Origin: Arenibacter aquaticus
GTDB taxonomy: Bacteria; Bacteroidota; Bacteroidia; Flavobacteriales; Flavobacteriaceae
DNA: 64,000 nucleotides
Direction of reading: 5' to 3'
Assembly: GCF_003957295.1 (NCBI RefSeq)
Contig: NZ_RQPJ01000008.1
Span: forward strand, 1 to 64,000
The notes under the pieces were generated by a model. It did no database searches. It worked only from the letters and a program-made list of their open reading frames with translations, and had not been told where the DNA came from. Positions 45,898-55,778 of this stretch are shown here, one piece after another. The number at the start of each line of letters is the position of its first letter. The first letter of the stretch is position 1. The translations under genes and the position numbers were made by a program.

Positions 45898-46704
45898 ATG
45901 ATGAAATATATTGCTATGGTTCTGGTGTTCGCCAGTGTGTTGTCCTGTAAATCGGACACCAAAAAAATAGAGTCGGTCAAAGAAGGGCATGGCGCCAAAA
46001 AGGAGGTAAATGTAAGTATACCGGGTTACCCAGAGGCGCTAATGAAAATTTTTGAAAACCATGGCGGTATTAAAAATTGGAAGAATAAAAAGACCTTGGT
46101 CTTCCAAATAGGTGAAGAGCAACATACTATAGACCTTCAATCCAGAATGGATAGGATAGATGGTCCGGGGTATTCCCTGGGATTTGATGGGGAGAAGGTT
46201 TGGCTTCAGGACGTGGACAAAGCGTATAAGGGAGACCCTGTATTTTATCATAACCTGAGATTTTATTTTTTTGCCATGCCCTTTATATTGGGGGATAAGG
46301 GTATTATTTATGGCGAAACAGAAGATTTGGAATACGAGGGGGTACGTTACCCGGGAATAGCCATTAGCTTTAAATCCGGAACTGGTGTATCTTATAAAGA
46401 TGAATATTTTTTGCATTACGATCCAAAAACATATGAAATGGCATGGTTGGGCTATACGGTGAGTTACAGGAGCGGAGAACGATCCAATAAGGTGAATTGG
46501 ATAAGATATGATGATTGGAAGGAGACAAACGGACTAAAGCTGCCTGTAGCATTAACATGGTACAGTTCAGAAGGGCGTGCCATTAAAGCTCCAAGGAAGC
46601 CTGTTGTATATGAAAAAGTAGAGATTAGTGAACAGGCGTCATCTCCAAGTTTGTTTAAAAAGCCCCAAAATGCCGTTTATGTAGAAGGTAAGGTACAAGA
46701 GTAA
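45898..46704 (+). CDS. DUF6503 family lipoprotein
   Basis: Start ATG 45898 gives 268 residues with an A-rich upstream region (ATG 45877 is also in frame). Lipobox SVLSC. The body has the DUF6503 motifs: IFENHGGIKNWKNKKTLVFQ, FDGEKVWLQD, FYFFAMPFILGDKG, GIAISFKSGTG and YFLHYDPKTYEMAWL, resembling the LolA/LppX-like beta folds that carry lipids, though function is unproven. A shared terminator separates it from the convergent amidohydrolase gene. Confidence 0.8.
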   Translation: MMKYIAMVLVFASVLSCKSDTKKIESVKEGHGAKKEVNVSIPGYPEALMKIFENHGGIKNWKNKKTLVFQIGEEQHTIDLQSRMDRIDGPGYSLGFDGEKVWLQDVDKAYKGDPVFYHNLRFYFFAMPFILGDKGIIYGETEDLEYEGVRYPGIAISFKSGTGVSYKDEYFLHYDPKTYEMAWLGYTVSYRSGERSNKVNWIRYDDWKETNGLKLPVALTWYSSEGRAIKAPRKPVVYEKVEISEQASSPSLFKKPQNAVYVEGKVQE

Positions 46705-46720
46705 TTATTTACAAAAGAAA

Positions 46721-46758
46721 AGGAGGGGGGGTAACCAGTTAGTTACTCCCCCTTTTTC
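46721..46758. terminator. Bidirectional terminator
   Basis: An inverted repeat of AGGGGGGGTAAC with GTTACTCCCCCT, flanked by an A-rich run on the left and a T-run on the right, between the convergent DUF6503 and amidohydrolase genes. Stem contains one mismatch. Confidence 0.75.
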
Positions 46759-46785
46759 ATTTTTTATTAGAGTAAGGATATTGGG

Positions 46786-48084
46786 TTATTTACCATTGTA
46801 TTTTCCCATATATCTTTTCCATAATTCAGTTTGGTGCGTCTCCAAGGAAATATCCCTACCATCAATAAAGGCATTGGACAATTGGTTGGTACGCATGTCC
46901 AATGCATCTCCTTCAGAAATAAATAAAGTGGCACTCTTGCCAACTTCCAGGGTTCCGTAGTTCTTATCTATACCGAGGATTTTTGCAGGATTTTCTGTAA
47001 TCAGTTGCAGTGCTTTTTCTTTGGAAAGTCCTTGTTGAACAAGTTGTCCGGCATAAAAAGGTAAGTTTCTGTTTTGAAAATTTTTCGCATCAATGTTCTG
47101 TATGGCTACCAATAGACCGGCTTCTGCAAGTAATTTGGGAAGCCTGAAAGGGAGGTCGTAATCGTCATCTTCAGAGACGGGCAAGTTGTGTGGGGCCCTG
47201 ACCAGAACAGGTATTTGATGCTGCTTTAAGAAATCCGTCAATTTATAGGCGTGGTATCCCCCAACAAGAACAACTTTTTTAATTCCCAAGTTCTTGGTAT
47301 GGGTAATGGCATCCACAATTTCCTTTTCACTATCTGCATACACATATAGTTTTTGGGTTCCTTGGAAGAGTCCCTGTGAAGCTTCAAATGCCGGATTAAC
47401 ACTGGGGGCGGCACCGTTTCCATAGGCAGTGGCATTGTTAAAGAAATGGACAATTTCCACAATTTTATTTTGGTAATCTTTATTGGGTACATGCCTTCTA
47501 TCACGCCGTGCCGAGGAGTACTCTCTTCTAAAACTCTTCGGCCAATTTAGGTGTATGCCGTCATCAGTCTTTACCACGGCATCTTCCCAATTCCAAGCAT
47601 CGAACTGCACAATAGAGGAGGTTCCGGAGATAGTTCCGCCCTTTGGCGATATTTGTCCCAGAAGTACCCCGTTTGGACGCATACTTTCTACTACCTTGGA
47701 TTCCGCGTTGTAGGCTATTAAACTTCTAACATGCGGAATTATATTCCCAATTTCATCTTTGTCATTGGAGGCCCTTACCGCATCTACCTCTATCAGCCCT
47801 AAAGAGGCACAAGTTGTGATAAAACCAGGGTACAGATGTTTCCCTTTGGCATCTATACGCCTGCCTTTCCTCGCGATTCTGGTTTTAGCATCCCCTACGA
47901 ATGTGATTTTTCCACCCTCGAACATTACAAGGGAGTTCTCTATGACCTCTCCATTTCCTAAATGGGCCACTGCCCCTTCAATAGTAATGGCTTCTTTTTG
48001 TGCTGCAGCCGGTGTTTGCTGTGCTATACCCTTTAACGAGATGGTTAAAAGGGCAACTGTTATGGTATATAGTATATTTTTCAT
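46786..48084 (-). CDS. Secreted amidohydrolase-family protein, metal site degenerate
   Basis: A 432-residue secreted protein with the amidohydrolase/imidazolonepropionase layout: N-terminal beta sandwich (GEVIENSLVMFEGGKITFVG), a barrel, and ENPAKILGIDKNYGTLEVGK near the end. At the place where active members have PGFIDxHxH it reads YPGFITTCASLG, so both metal histidines are gone, and no aspartate equivalent of barrel strand 8 is evident. It is therefore likely to be a non-catalytic or altered member. It lies 12 bases after a 982-residue relative, so they form an operon. Confidence 0.82.
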   Translation of the reverse strand: MKNILYTITVALLTISLKGIAQQTPAAAQKEAITIEGAVAHLGNGEVIENSLVMFEGGKITFVGDAKTRIARKGRRIDAKGKHLYPGFITTCASLGLIEVDAVRASNDKDEIGNIIPHVRSLIAYNAESKVVESMRPNGVLLGQISPKGGTISGTSSIVQFDAWNWEDAVVKTDDGIHLNWPKSFRREYSSARRDRRHVPNKDYQNKIVEIVHFFNNATAYGNGAAPSVNPAFEASQGLFQGTQKLYVYADSEKEIVDAITHTKNLGIKKVVLVGGYHAYKLTDFLKQHQIPVLVRAPHNLPVSEDDDYDLPFRLPKLLAEAGLLVAIQNIDAKNFQNRNLPFYAGQLVQQGLSKEKALQLITENPAKILGIDKNYGTLEVGKSATLFISEGDALDMRTNQLSNAFIDGRDISLETHQTELWKRYMGKYNGK

Positions 48085-48096
48085 CTTTTCTTATTT

Positions 48097-51045
48097 TTAA
48101 AGACTATCGCAATGAAGTTGTTCTTGGTCTTTTTTCTTGGGTTCCTGTGTAGGGCTACCTTTGTCTTTCTCTTGCAACATAAGGTTTATCAAAAGGGCCT
48201 TTTCTTTTTTTATGGCCTCCCTTTGTTGTTTGTCCTTTTCAAGATCAAAATAAACCGCTCCATCAATAAAGGTTTTTTCCGCTTTGGCATAGACTGATAG
48301 GGGGTTGGCGCTCCATAAAACAAGGTCGGCATCCTTTCCTTCCCTTATGCTGCCCACCCTGTCATCTATATGCAAGAGTTTAGCGGGGTTTATGGTAACC
48401 ATCTTCCAGGCCTCCAACTCTGTCATACCACCATACTTGACCGTCTTGGCGGCTTCTTGGTTTAACCTTCTGGACATCTCCGCATCATCACTGTTAATGG
48501 CAACGGTAATGCCTTGGCTCTGCATAATGGCGGCATTATAGGGAATGGCGTCATTTACTTCATATTTATAGGCCCACCAATCGCTAAAGGTGGATGCGCC
48601 CGCCCCATGGGCAGCCATTTTGTCGGCCACCTTGTAGCCCTCCAAAATATGGGTGAAGGTGTTGATCTTGAAATCAAATTTTTCGGCCACTTTCATCAGC
48701 ATATTAATTTCGCTCTGCACATAGGAATGGCAGCTGATAAAGCGCTCTCCATTAATAATTTCTGCTAGGGTCTCCAGTTCTTCATCATGTCTATATTCTT
48801 CTCCACTTTTTTTCTTTAGGTCATATTCTTTCGCACGTTGGAAATAGTTTATAAAGGTCTGTTCCACTCCCATCCTCGTCTGGGGGAACCTACTATAACT
48901 GTTCCAATTGGATTGTTTTACATTCTCCCCTAGGGCAAATTTTATAAATTTTGGGGAGTTCTTGTAGATCAGTTCATCTGCATTGGCGCCCCATTTAAGT
49001 TTAAGGATTGCTGATTGCCCACCAATAGGATTGGCAGAACCGTGTAATAGTTGGGCAGAAGTTACGCCACCGGCCAGATTGCGATAAATTCCAATGTGTT
49101 CTGGGTCTACTACGTCCTCCATCTGTACCTCGGCCGAAGAATTCTGACCGGATTCATTGATTGACAAAGCTGCTATGTGGGTGTGTTCGTCTATTATTCC
49201 AGCTGTAAGGTGTTTGCCAGTGGCATTGACGATAGTGGCTCCAGCAGCCCTAAGGTCCTTCCCAATTTTGGCAATTTTACCATTTTTAACTAGTACATCG
49301 GTATGCTCTAAAATGCCCTCTTCCTCACTGGTCCATACCGTGGCATCTTTGAATAATGTGGTTTCTTGTTTCGGTTCTTGGCTGTAGCCATAACCAATAT
49401 TGGGATAGGTTACGGGGACTACAACCGGTTTTTTATCTGTTTCATTTTTTTCCTTTTTGGAGAAAGCCTGGGCTTTTACGGCGCTAAAGGTAGTTTCTGT
49501 ACCATTGGGAAGAATGAGTTTCCCTTTAATTTGGTCTGGGCTAGGAGGAACTAAGGCTGTTAATCGGAACACTTTGTCACCTTCTTTATTGTTAAATGAA
49601 AGGTTCATCCAATTGTGCTCATATTTTATTTTGGAACTCAATTTGTCCTCACCTTCTTTGACCGCTGCTTTGGGCTTGTGAAGCTCCCCTTTTATGGATA
49701 GCTGATAGGTTTTTCCTCCAGCCGTTAAATTATAATCTCCACGGATGTCGGTTAGGGCTTTGTCCTTTACAAGGTGTTGTTTTCCCTGTACCCAATTTTC
49801 ATAAAGCACAGTCTTGTTGTCGAAAATATCGCCAGATGTAATAAGGAAATTGGCCTGACTACCACTTTTTAGTGATCCAATTAAATTGGATTTGCCCAAG
49901 ATTTGGGCGGGAACCGTGGTAAGGGCTTCCAAAGCTTTTGTTTTGGACAAGCCATATTGTATAGCCTTGGACAAGTTTTTCTTAAAAGAGGAAGCGGTTT
50001 TTAGTCCGTGTAGGGTTAGGCCAAAAGTAATGTTATTCTCTTCCAGAACTTTTGGGTTCAAAGGAGCTTGGTTCCAAGACCGCATATCTTCCAAACTAAT
50101 ATGCTCTGCCAAATAGGGGGCGGAAACATCATAAGGATCTGGAAAATTAATGGGAACAACCAAAGTAGCATTGGTGGCTTTGATATCGGCCACATTTTCA
50201 TATTCATTGCCACCTGCCAGTATGGTGTAGTCAATATTAAACTTATCACCAATCTTATCAGCTCTCAAAACATTGTCTTTATCACTGGCCTCAAATATTT
50301 GGACGAGGTTTTTGTTGGCATTCAATGCTTCCAAAGAACGGTCTTTGGTGTCCACCTTGCCTTTGGCATACCAGTCCGAATCATAGTACATTTGCCGTAA
50401 TAGGGCCAATGCTCCCATTAGGGATGTAGGGTAGGCCTGTCTTTTCGCTACACTTTTGGTCAATGAAAAGTACTGTGCCGATTTATCGGCCAAAACCCTA
50501 TCGGCATCCAAGCCCTTATCGTTCAAAGCAATTAATGCTCCGGTGCCCCTGGCTATTCCGTCTTGTATATGGGTGTTGATGACTCCAAATCCTAGATCCC
50601 GTAATTCCTTTGCTTTTTTACTATCGTATTTAAACTTGGAAATGGCATTGTTTTCGGGCATAATATGGTCGTTCCAATAAAAGCCTTCCCTAGAGGGGCC
50701 GTATTGGGCAGAACGTCCGGAAGAGGATGTTCTCTTGGGCTTTTCCACCCCAAAATCGGAATATATGTCGATGAAGGAAGGGTATATGGTTTTTCCGGTA
50801 AGATCAACAACAACTGTGTTTTCTGGGAGTGATAAGGATTTGCCTGTCTTTACCACTTTGCCATTTTGAATGAGTAAGGTTCCCCCATCCAATATTTCCG
50901 TTGGTGTTACGTAGATCTTCGCATTTATTAACGCGGTAAAATTGTTGTTTTCTGCTTTTACTCCATCGTTTTTTGGGAAGTATTCCTGTGCACTTAAGGA
51001 TATACAGCACAGAAAAGTGAGGAGTAGTAAAAATGGTATTCTCAT
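48097..51045 (-). CDS. Secreted double amidohydrolase-family protein (first half degenerate, second half intact)
   Basis: A 982-residue secreted protein built from two amidohydrolase modules. Module 1 (about 25-430) has the beta sandwich and ALEALTTVPAQILGKSNLIG but reads YPSFIDIYSDFG in place of the HxH motif. Module 2 (about 560-950) has an intact site: IIDEHTHIAAL, SCHSYVQSE, FTHILEGYK and AINSDDAEMS (the strand-8 aspartate). It ends with a Lys/Gln-rich tail. Such pairs of large and small proteins occur together in flavobacteria; the substrate (imidazolone-like, dipeptide or other amide) is unknown. Confidence 0.85.
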   Translation of the reverse strand: MRIPFLLLLTFLCCISLSAQEYFPKNDGVKAENNNFTALINAKIYVTPTEILDGGTLLIQNGKVVKTGKSLSLPENTVVVDLTGKTIYPSFIDIYSDFGVEKPKRTSSSGRSAQYGPSREGFYWNDHIMPENNAISKFKYDSKKAKELRDLGFGVINTHIQDGIARGTGALIALNDKGLDADRVLADKSAQYFSLTKSVAKRQAYPTSLMGALALLRQMYYDSDWYAKGKVDTKDRSLEALNANKNLVQIFEASDKDNVLRADKIGDKFNIDYTILAGGNEYENVADIKATNATLVVPINFPDPYDVSAPYLAEHISLEDMRSWNQAPLNPKVLEENNITFGLTLHGLKTASSFKKNLSKAIQYGLSKTKALEALTTVPAQILGKSNLIGSLKSGSQANFLITSGDIFDNKTVLYENWVQGKQHLVKDKALTDIRGDYNLTAGGKTYQLSIKGELHKPKAAVKEGEDKLSSKIKYEHNWMNLSFNNKEGDKVFRLTALVPPSPDQIKGKLILPNGTETTFSAVKAQAFSKKEKNETDKKPVVVPVTYPNIGYGYSQEPKQETTLFKDATVWTSEEEGILEHTDVLVKNGKIAKIGKDLRAAGATIVNATGKHLTAGIIDEHTHIAALSINESGQNSSAEVQMEDVVDPEHIGIYRNLAGGVTSAQLLHGSANPIGGQSAILKLKWGANADELIYKNSPKFIKFALGENVKQSNWNSYSRFPQTRMGVEQTFINYFQRAKEYDLKKKSGEEYRHDEELETLAEIINGERFISCHSYVQSEINMLMKVAEKFDFKINTFTHILEGYKVADKMAAHGAGASTFSDWWAYKYEVNDAIPYNAAIMQSQGITVAINSDDAEMSRRLNQEAAKTVKYGGMTELEAWKMVTINPAKLLHIDDRVGSIREGKDADLVLWSANPLSVYAKAEKTFIDGAVYFDLEKDKQQREAIKKEKALLINLMLQEKDKGSPTQEPKKKDQEQLHCDSL

Positions 51046-51220
51046 AGATTTTAATAATGTTCGTTCTTAATAGGGGCTAAAAATAGTATTTCCAAAAATT
51101 AATACCCACCAAGCACAGTTTTTTTTGAGCCTGTATGGGTATTAATGCAATGCGAATAATTGTACTGCCGCTATATTTGGGATAATTTATTTATGCTTGT
51201 TAATTTTGAGGGATCCTTAT

Positions 51221-52288
51221 TTAGAGTGGGTTTTTTTGGTAGTAGTTTATCAATAACGATACCACGGCATTGTAGCTTTTTATTCCTTCTTTTTGGTTAT
51301 TGGCCTTTAAGAAGGAATTGAATATAGCTTTAAAAACGGGTTCCATGGGGTTTGCGTGTGCCTCCCAGAAATTGGCCACTTCCTTATAATTTTTTTGTAC
51401 CCCAGGATTAAGTTTGTTGTATTCTTCCCTAAAAACGGTCTTATCCCGTCTTGCCAGCTCATTAAGGCAGTAGCTAAGGGCGTAGGCATAGGCAGAGTAT
51501 TTGAAATAAATATCCTCATTGTTTACGGTAACCAAATATCCTATGAAGTTGGTTTCATTTTCGGCAGAAAACCCTAATTGATGCCCTATTTCATGCCCGC
51601 ATATAACCGGGAACCTAAACTTTGGCAGACGGCTATTGGCTTGGGCCTCATTGGTAAATGGGTTTAAATATCCGCCATACCCCATATAGGTCAGTGCTGT
51701 GCTAAAAAGGGATTTCTTTAGGCTTGGCCGTTTATAACTGAACAATGGAAACTGTTTTTCAAGGGACGCATAACCATCAATAGTACGGTCCAAAATTTCT
51801 TTTTTGCTATAAGGGACTTGAACTAATTGGCTACTGTCACGGGTGATTTCAAATTGGGTTTCGTTGGTTTTTTGGACTAGTTGGCCTACTAGTTTAACTA
51901 AGTCTTGCTCATTTTGCGATCCTTTTATTTCCAAGGTTTTGGCCAAGGGCTCACGGTAGTAGTTTAGTCCCCACATTAGATTAAACGTAAAATAGGCTAC
52001 AGATAATATCATTATAACATCCCTTAGAAAACCTAGGGGTTTTTGTTTAATGTCTTTTCTGTACACTACCAAATACCTTATTCCTAAAATTATCAGCAGG
52101 CCGTAGATGATATCGCCTACAGAGAATGGCACCCATCCCAAAGCGGAACGCCAGATACCGGAAATAAAGGGATAGATCCCCTTGCTGTAATAGGCTTCTA
52201 TTAATTCTGGATAACTCCCCAGCCACTTCACCAAAATTACCTGTGGAAGTAGTGAAAGGGCAATGGCATTTTTTATTTTGTTGTTCAT
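51221..52288 (-). CDS. DUF3810 membrane protein with zinc-protease-like motif
   Basis: From ATG 52288 the product is 355 residues (ATG 52306 is also in frame). Two to three N-terminal helices lead to a domain with FPVICGHEIGHQLGFSAENETNFIGYL, a HExxH motif with a downstream E in ENETN, typical of DUF3810. The combination suggests a membrane-anchored metalloprotease, though none has been characterised to my knowledge. A TATTTTTG element sits close upstream (52294-52301, minus strand). Confidence 0.85.
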   Translation of the reverse strand: MNNKIKNAIALSLLPQVILVKWLGSYPELIEAYYSKGIYPFISGIWRSALGWVPFSVGDIIYGLLIILGIRYLVVYRKDIKQKPLGFLRDVIMILSVAYFTFNLMWGLNYYREPLAKTLEIKGSQNEQDLVKLVGQLVQKTNETQFEITRDSSQLVQVPYSKKEILDRTIDGYASLEKQFPLFSYKRPSLKKSLFSTALTYMGYGGYLNPFTNEAQANSRLPKFRFPVICGHEIGHQLGFSAENETNFIGYLVTVNNEDIYFKYSAYAYALSYCLNELARRDKTVFREEYNKLNPGVQKNYKEVANFWEAHANPMEPVFKAIFNSFLKANNQKEGIKSYNAVVSLLINYYQKNPL

Positions 52289-52359
52289 CGGGCCAAAAAT
52301 AATCAATAATCTAGCAAGGTTATTTTTCTATCTGTATTTTTGAACCTTAAAGTAAATAT

Positions 52360-53823
52360 ATGAATGAGGAAATAAGGGATTTAGAGCCCAAGGAAATTTG
52401 GAACAAATTTGCAGATTTAAACGCAGTGCCAAGGCCATCAAAGCATGAGGAAAAGGTTATACAATTTATGTTAGACTTTGGAAGGGGCTTAGGCTTGGAG
52501 GTCTCCAAGGATTTGGTTGGTAATGTAATTATTAAAAAACCGGCAAGTAGGGGAATGGAGAGTAGAAAGACTGTTATTCTACAGTCCCATTTGGATATGG
52601 TACATCAAAAAAATGCGGATACCGTTTTTGATTTTAGCACCCAGGGCATAGAAATGTTTGTTGATGGGGATTGGGTACGGGCAAAGGGAACCACATTGGG
52701 AGCCGACAATGGCCTAGGTGTGGCAACGATTATGGCACTTTTGGAGAGCAAGGAGATACCGCACCCTCCATTGGAGGCATTGTTTACCATAGATGAAGAA
52801 ACAGGCATGACAGGTGCCAAAGGACTCCAGGGGGGGGTATTGCAAGGTGAAATTCTATTGAATTTGGATACTGAGGAAGATGACGAAATTGATATAGGTT
52901 GCGCAGGGGGTATAGATATAACGGCCAGGGGTACTTACAATCAGGTTGCCCATGATACAGGATATACTACCTACCAAATTGCTGTTAAGGGATTGTCTGG
53001 AGGACATAGCGGAATGGATATTCACAAGGGTCTTGGTAATGCCAATAAGATTATGAACAATTTGTTGCTGTTAGGGCAGGAGCGGGTTAATCTTGGGGTC
53101 ATAGAAATTGATGGAGGCGGATTAAGAAATGCCATCCCACGGGAAAGTGTTGCCTTGGTGGCGCTAAAGAGTGCGGAGTCTGATAAATTTATGGAACTGT
53201 TCCAGGCTTGGTCAAAGAATTTAAAGGCAGATTTTAGTGCTGTGGAACCTAAGCTAAGTATAGAGGCCACACCTTTGTCCGTTCCGGTGTCACTCATGCA
53301 GACCGAAGCCCAGAATGCTTTGTTGTTGGCCATTAAAAATGCTCACAACGGAGTGTATGCCATGAGCAAGGCCATGGAGGACTTGGTAGAGACCTCTAAC
53401 AATATTGCTAGGGTAGAAGTGAAAAATGGAACTATTAAAATAGCCTGTCTCACGAGGTCTTCGGTAGAAGCGGGAAAAAATGAACTGGCCAATAAGCTCA
53501 AGGAAAATTTTGAGGAGGCCGGTTATGAGGTTTCATTAAGTGGGGACTACCCTGGGTGGCAGCCAAATCCAGATTCCGAGGTGCTCAAGGTTTTGCAAGC
53601 CAAGTACGTTGAACTGTTTAAGGAACAGCCCAATGTAGTGGCCTGTCATGCCGGTTTGGAATGTGGTATACTTGGACAGAATTACCCAGAGGTAGACATG
53701 ATAAGTTTTGGTCCCACTATAAAGGGAGCCCATTCCCCAGATGAGCGTGCCAGCATATCATCATTGCAAAAATTTTGGAAATTCATTTTAAAGGTATTGG
53801 AAGAAACACCGGTAAAGGGCTAA
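52360..53823 (+). CDS. pepD: Aminoacyl-histidine dipeptidase (Xaa-His / cytosol nonspecific dipeptidase)
   Basis: A 487-residue M20-family peptidase of usual length. Metal and catalytic residues are present: SHLDMVH (H77, D79), LGADNGLG (D116), TIDEETG (E146, E147), LLNLDTEEDDEIDIGCAGG and the final metal histidine in IKGAHSPDERA. It cleaves dipeptides such as carnosine-like Xaa-His in the cytoplasm. Upstream lies TATTTTTG (52335-52342). Confidence 0.93.
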   Translation: MNEEIRDLEPKEIWNKFADLNAVPRPSKHEEKVIQFMLDFGRGLGLEVSKDLVGNVIIKKPASRGMESRKTVILQSHLDMVHQKNADTVFDFSTQGIEMFVDGDWVRAKGTTLGADNGLGVATIMALLESKEIPHPPLEALFTIDEETGMTGAKGLQGGVLQGEILLNLDTEEDDEIDIGCAGGIDITARGTYNQVAHDTGYTTYQIAVKGLSGGHSGMDIHKGLGNANKIMNNLLLLGQERVNLGVIEIDGGGLRNAIPRESVALVALKSAESDKFMELFQAWSKNLKADFSAVEPKLSIEATPLSVPVSLMQTEAQNALLLAIKNAHNGVYAMSKAMEDLVETSNNIARVEVKNGTIKIACLTRSSVEAGKNELANKLKENFEEAGYEVSLSGDYPGWQPNPDSEVLKVLQAKYVELFKEQPNVVACHAGLECGILGQNYPEVDMISFGPTIKGAHSPDERASISSLQKFWKFILKVLEETPVKG

Positions 53824-53980
53824 GCTGCCTGTTATGTGTTGACTATTGCCCAAGTATGCATTTTTCTTGGTGAATATAGTGCTTTTGTACAATGTTTTAT
53901 GGTCTTTGGGACCTCCCGTTTTTTTTTGGGAATAGCGCTAAATTTTCTTATATTTAAAGAAGGGATAAAATTAATGTGCT

Positions 53981-54439
53981 ATGGGGATCAAAAGTTTTCG
54001 GGGACCAAGGGTAAAACAATCCAACGAAGAGCCGCCTCTAAGGGTTAAGGATTATATGACCAAAAAACTAATTACTTTTAAACCGGAACAATCTGTTGAA
54101 GAGGTTATCGTAGCCTTGTTAAAATACAAGATTTCTGGTGGTCCTGTTGTGAACAATAACAATGAGCTGGTTGGGATTATCTCGGAGGGCGATTGTATAA
54201 AGCATATAAGTGAAAATAGGTATCACAACCTACCGAGTTCCAATTTGACCGTAGAGGGGCATATGATAAAGAATGTAGAGACCATAGATGGCAATATGAA
54301 TATCTTTGATGCTGCCAATAAGTTTTTGAACGAAAAAAGAAGACGTTTCCCTATAGTGGAAAATGGTAAGCTGGTAGGTCAAATTTCCCAGAAAGATATT
54401 CTTAAGGCCACCTTACAGCTTAAATCGCAGAACTGGTAA
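53981..54439 (+). CDS. CBS-domain protein
   Basis: A 152-residue protein consisting of two CBS modules: VKDYMTKKLITFKPEQSVEE with SGGPVVNNNNELVGIISEGD, then VEGHMIKNVETIDGNMNIFD with RRFPIVENGKLVGQISQKDI. Such pairs bind adenine nucleotides and often regulate partners, but no partner gene is adjacent. It starts at ATG 53981. Confidence 0.88.
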   Translation: MGIKSFRGPRVKQSNEEPPLRVKDYMTKKLITFKPEQSVEEVIVALLKYKISGGPVVNNNNELVGIISEGDCIKHISENRYHNLPSSNLTVEGHMIKNVETIDGNMNIFDAANKFLNEKRRRFPIVENGKLVGQISQKDILKATLQLKSQNW

Positions 54440-54562
54440 AATGCTTACTTGTACCTGCTCTAGGGTTGGACTTCCGGTTACTCCAAAATGTTAGTTTGTA
54501 TTCTTGCCAATGGGCATTGAATTATATAAACAACGGATAAGCTATCTAAAACATACAAAAAA

Positions 54563-54620
54563 AACCGTCCCCAAAAGGCTCTGTTTATCAGAGAACTTTT
54601 TGGGGACGGTTGCTTTTTAT
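54563..54620. terminator. Bidirectional terminator between the CBS gene and the PPIase gene
   Basis: Long stem AACCGTCCCCAAAA (54563-54576) with TTTTGGGGACGGTT (54598-54611), plus an inner stem CTCTG/CAGAG. T-runs or A-runs flank both sides, so it can end transcription from both convergent genes. Confidence 0.85.
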
Positions 54621-54642
54621 GTCTATTGGGCAATAGGCCAGA

Positions 54643-55749
54643 CTACTGGGCTATACCGGTAATTTCCAAATCGAAGACTAGTTTTGAGTTGGGAGGAATT
54701 GGACCATATCCGGATTCTCCATAACCCAAATGAGACGGAATAAACAATCGTACCTTGTCGCCAACCTTCATCTCCATAAGGCCTTCTTTAAAGCCAGGGA
54801 TAATTCTTGCCTCTGGACTATAATCCATGGGGACTGCTTCGTAGCCGCGCCCTTGTTTTCTGGCTTCGTTGTATGCTCCGTATTTCTTGGCAATATCTTC
54901 ATAATTGCTATCAAAAAGAGATCCATCCGATAAATATCCGGCGTAAAGCACGTTTACTTTTTGGCCAATCTTGGGTTGTTCTCCTTCACCTTCTTTTAGG
55001 CGAAGGATTTTTAAGCCTGAAGGAAGTTCTGTGGCCTCGTCTTCCTGAGCGGAAATTTCCGAAACAAAATCCGTTTTCATTTTTTCCATAGCCTTGGTGC
55101 GTTCTTCTTCCTCTGCAAAATAATCGCTCATTATCTGAACCGCATCAAATTTCCTGGCCTCTTTACCATTTCTTATGATGTCTACCTTGTTCATTACCAC
55201 GTCCTCAACAGGTCTATCGCCCTCTGCAGTTTCAACATTGGCTATGCTGTCCACCACGTCCATTCCTTGAACAACCTCTCCAAAAACAGTGTGTCTTCCG
55301 TTTAGGAAAGGGGTTTCCTTGTGGGTGATAAAAAATTGACTTCCATTGGTGGTAGGTCCGGCATTGGCCATAGATAAAATACCAGCTTTATGGTGGGTAA
55401 GGGAGTCGTGGAATTCATCCTTGAATTTGTATCCAGGATTACCACTTCCTGTACCTGTGGGGTCTCCTCCTTGAATCATAAAATCCTTAATGACCCTATG
55501 GAAGATTATGCCATCATAATATTTTTTTCCTTTTAGGCTGTCGGTTACAAAAGGGTTTTCACCTTCCGCAAGGGAGACAAAATTGGCCACGGTCAAAGGT
55601 GTTTTTTTGTACTCCAATTTTAGAACGATATCACCTTTGGTGGTATTGATATCTGCGAAAAGGCCATCGCCCAAATCGGCATGTTTGCCAGACTTGCAGC
55701 TGGTAAAAGCTATTGATATGACGGCGAATAATACATAAATTCTCTTCAT
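54643..55749 (-). CDS. Cyclophilin-FKBP fusion peptidyl-prolyl isomerase lipoprotein
   Basis: A 368-residue lipoprotein (lipobox AFTSC, cysteine 18). Residues about 30-195 are a cyclophilin (INTTKGDIVLKLEYKKTPLT, FHRVIKDFMIQGGDPTGTGSG, GSQFFITHKETPFLNGRHTV), with FHRVIKDFMIQGGD catalytic residues present. Residues about 255-368 are an FKBP domain (GQKVNVLYAGYLSDGSLFDS, IIPGFKEGLMEMKVGDKVRL, GYGESGYGPIPPNSKLVFDL). Two PPIase folds in one periplasmic protein are unusual. It lies upstream-adjacent to gldI on the same strand (29 bases). Confidence 0.92.
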   Translation of the reverse strand: MKRIYVLFAVISIAFTSCKSGKHADLGDGLFADINTTKGDIVLKLEYKKTPLTVANFVSLAEGENPFVTDSLKGKKYYDGIIFHRVIKDFMIQGGDPTGTGSGNPGYKFKDEFHDSLTHHKAGILSMANAGPTTNGSQFFITHKETPFLNGRHTVFGEVVQGMDVVDSIANVETAEGDRPVEDVVMNKVDIIRNGKEARKFDAVQIMSDYFAEEEERTKAMEKMKTDFVSEISAQEDEATELPSGLKILRLKEGEGEQPKIGQKVNVLYAGYLSDGSLFDSNYEDIAKKYGAYNEARKQGRGYEAVPMDYSPEARIIPGFKEGLMEMKVGDKVRLFIPSHLGYGESGYGPIPPNSKLVFDLEITGIAQ

Positions 55750-55778
55750 TGTACTTAAGTTTAATTTGGATTGTTTTC

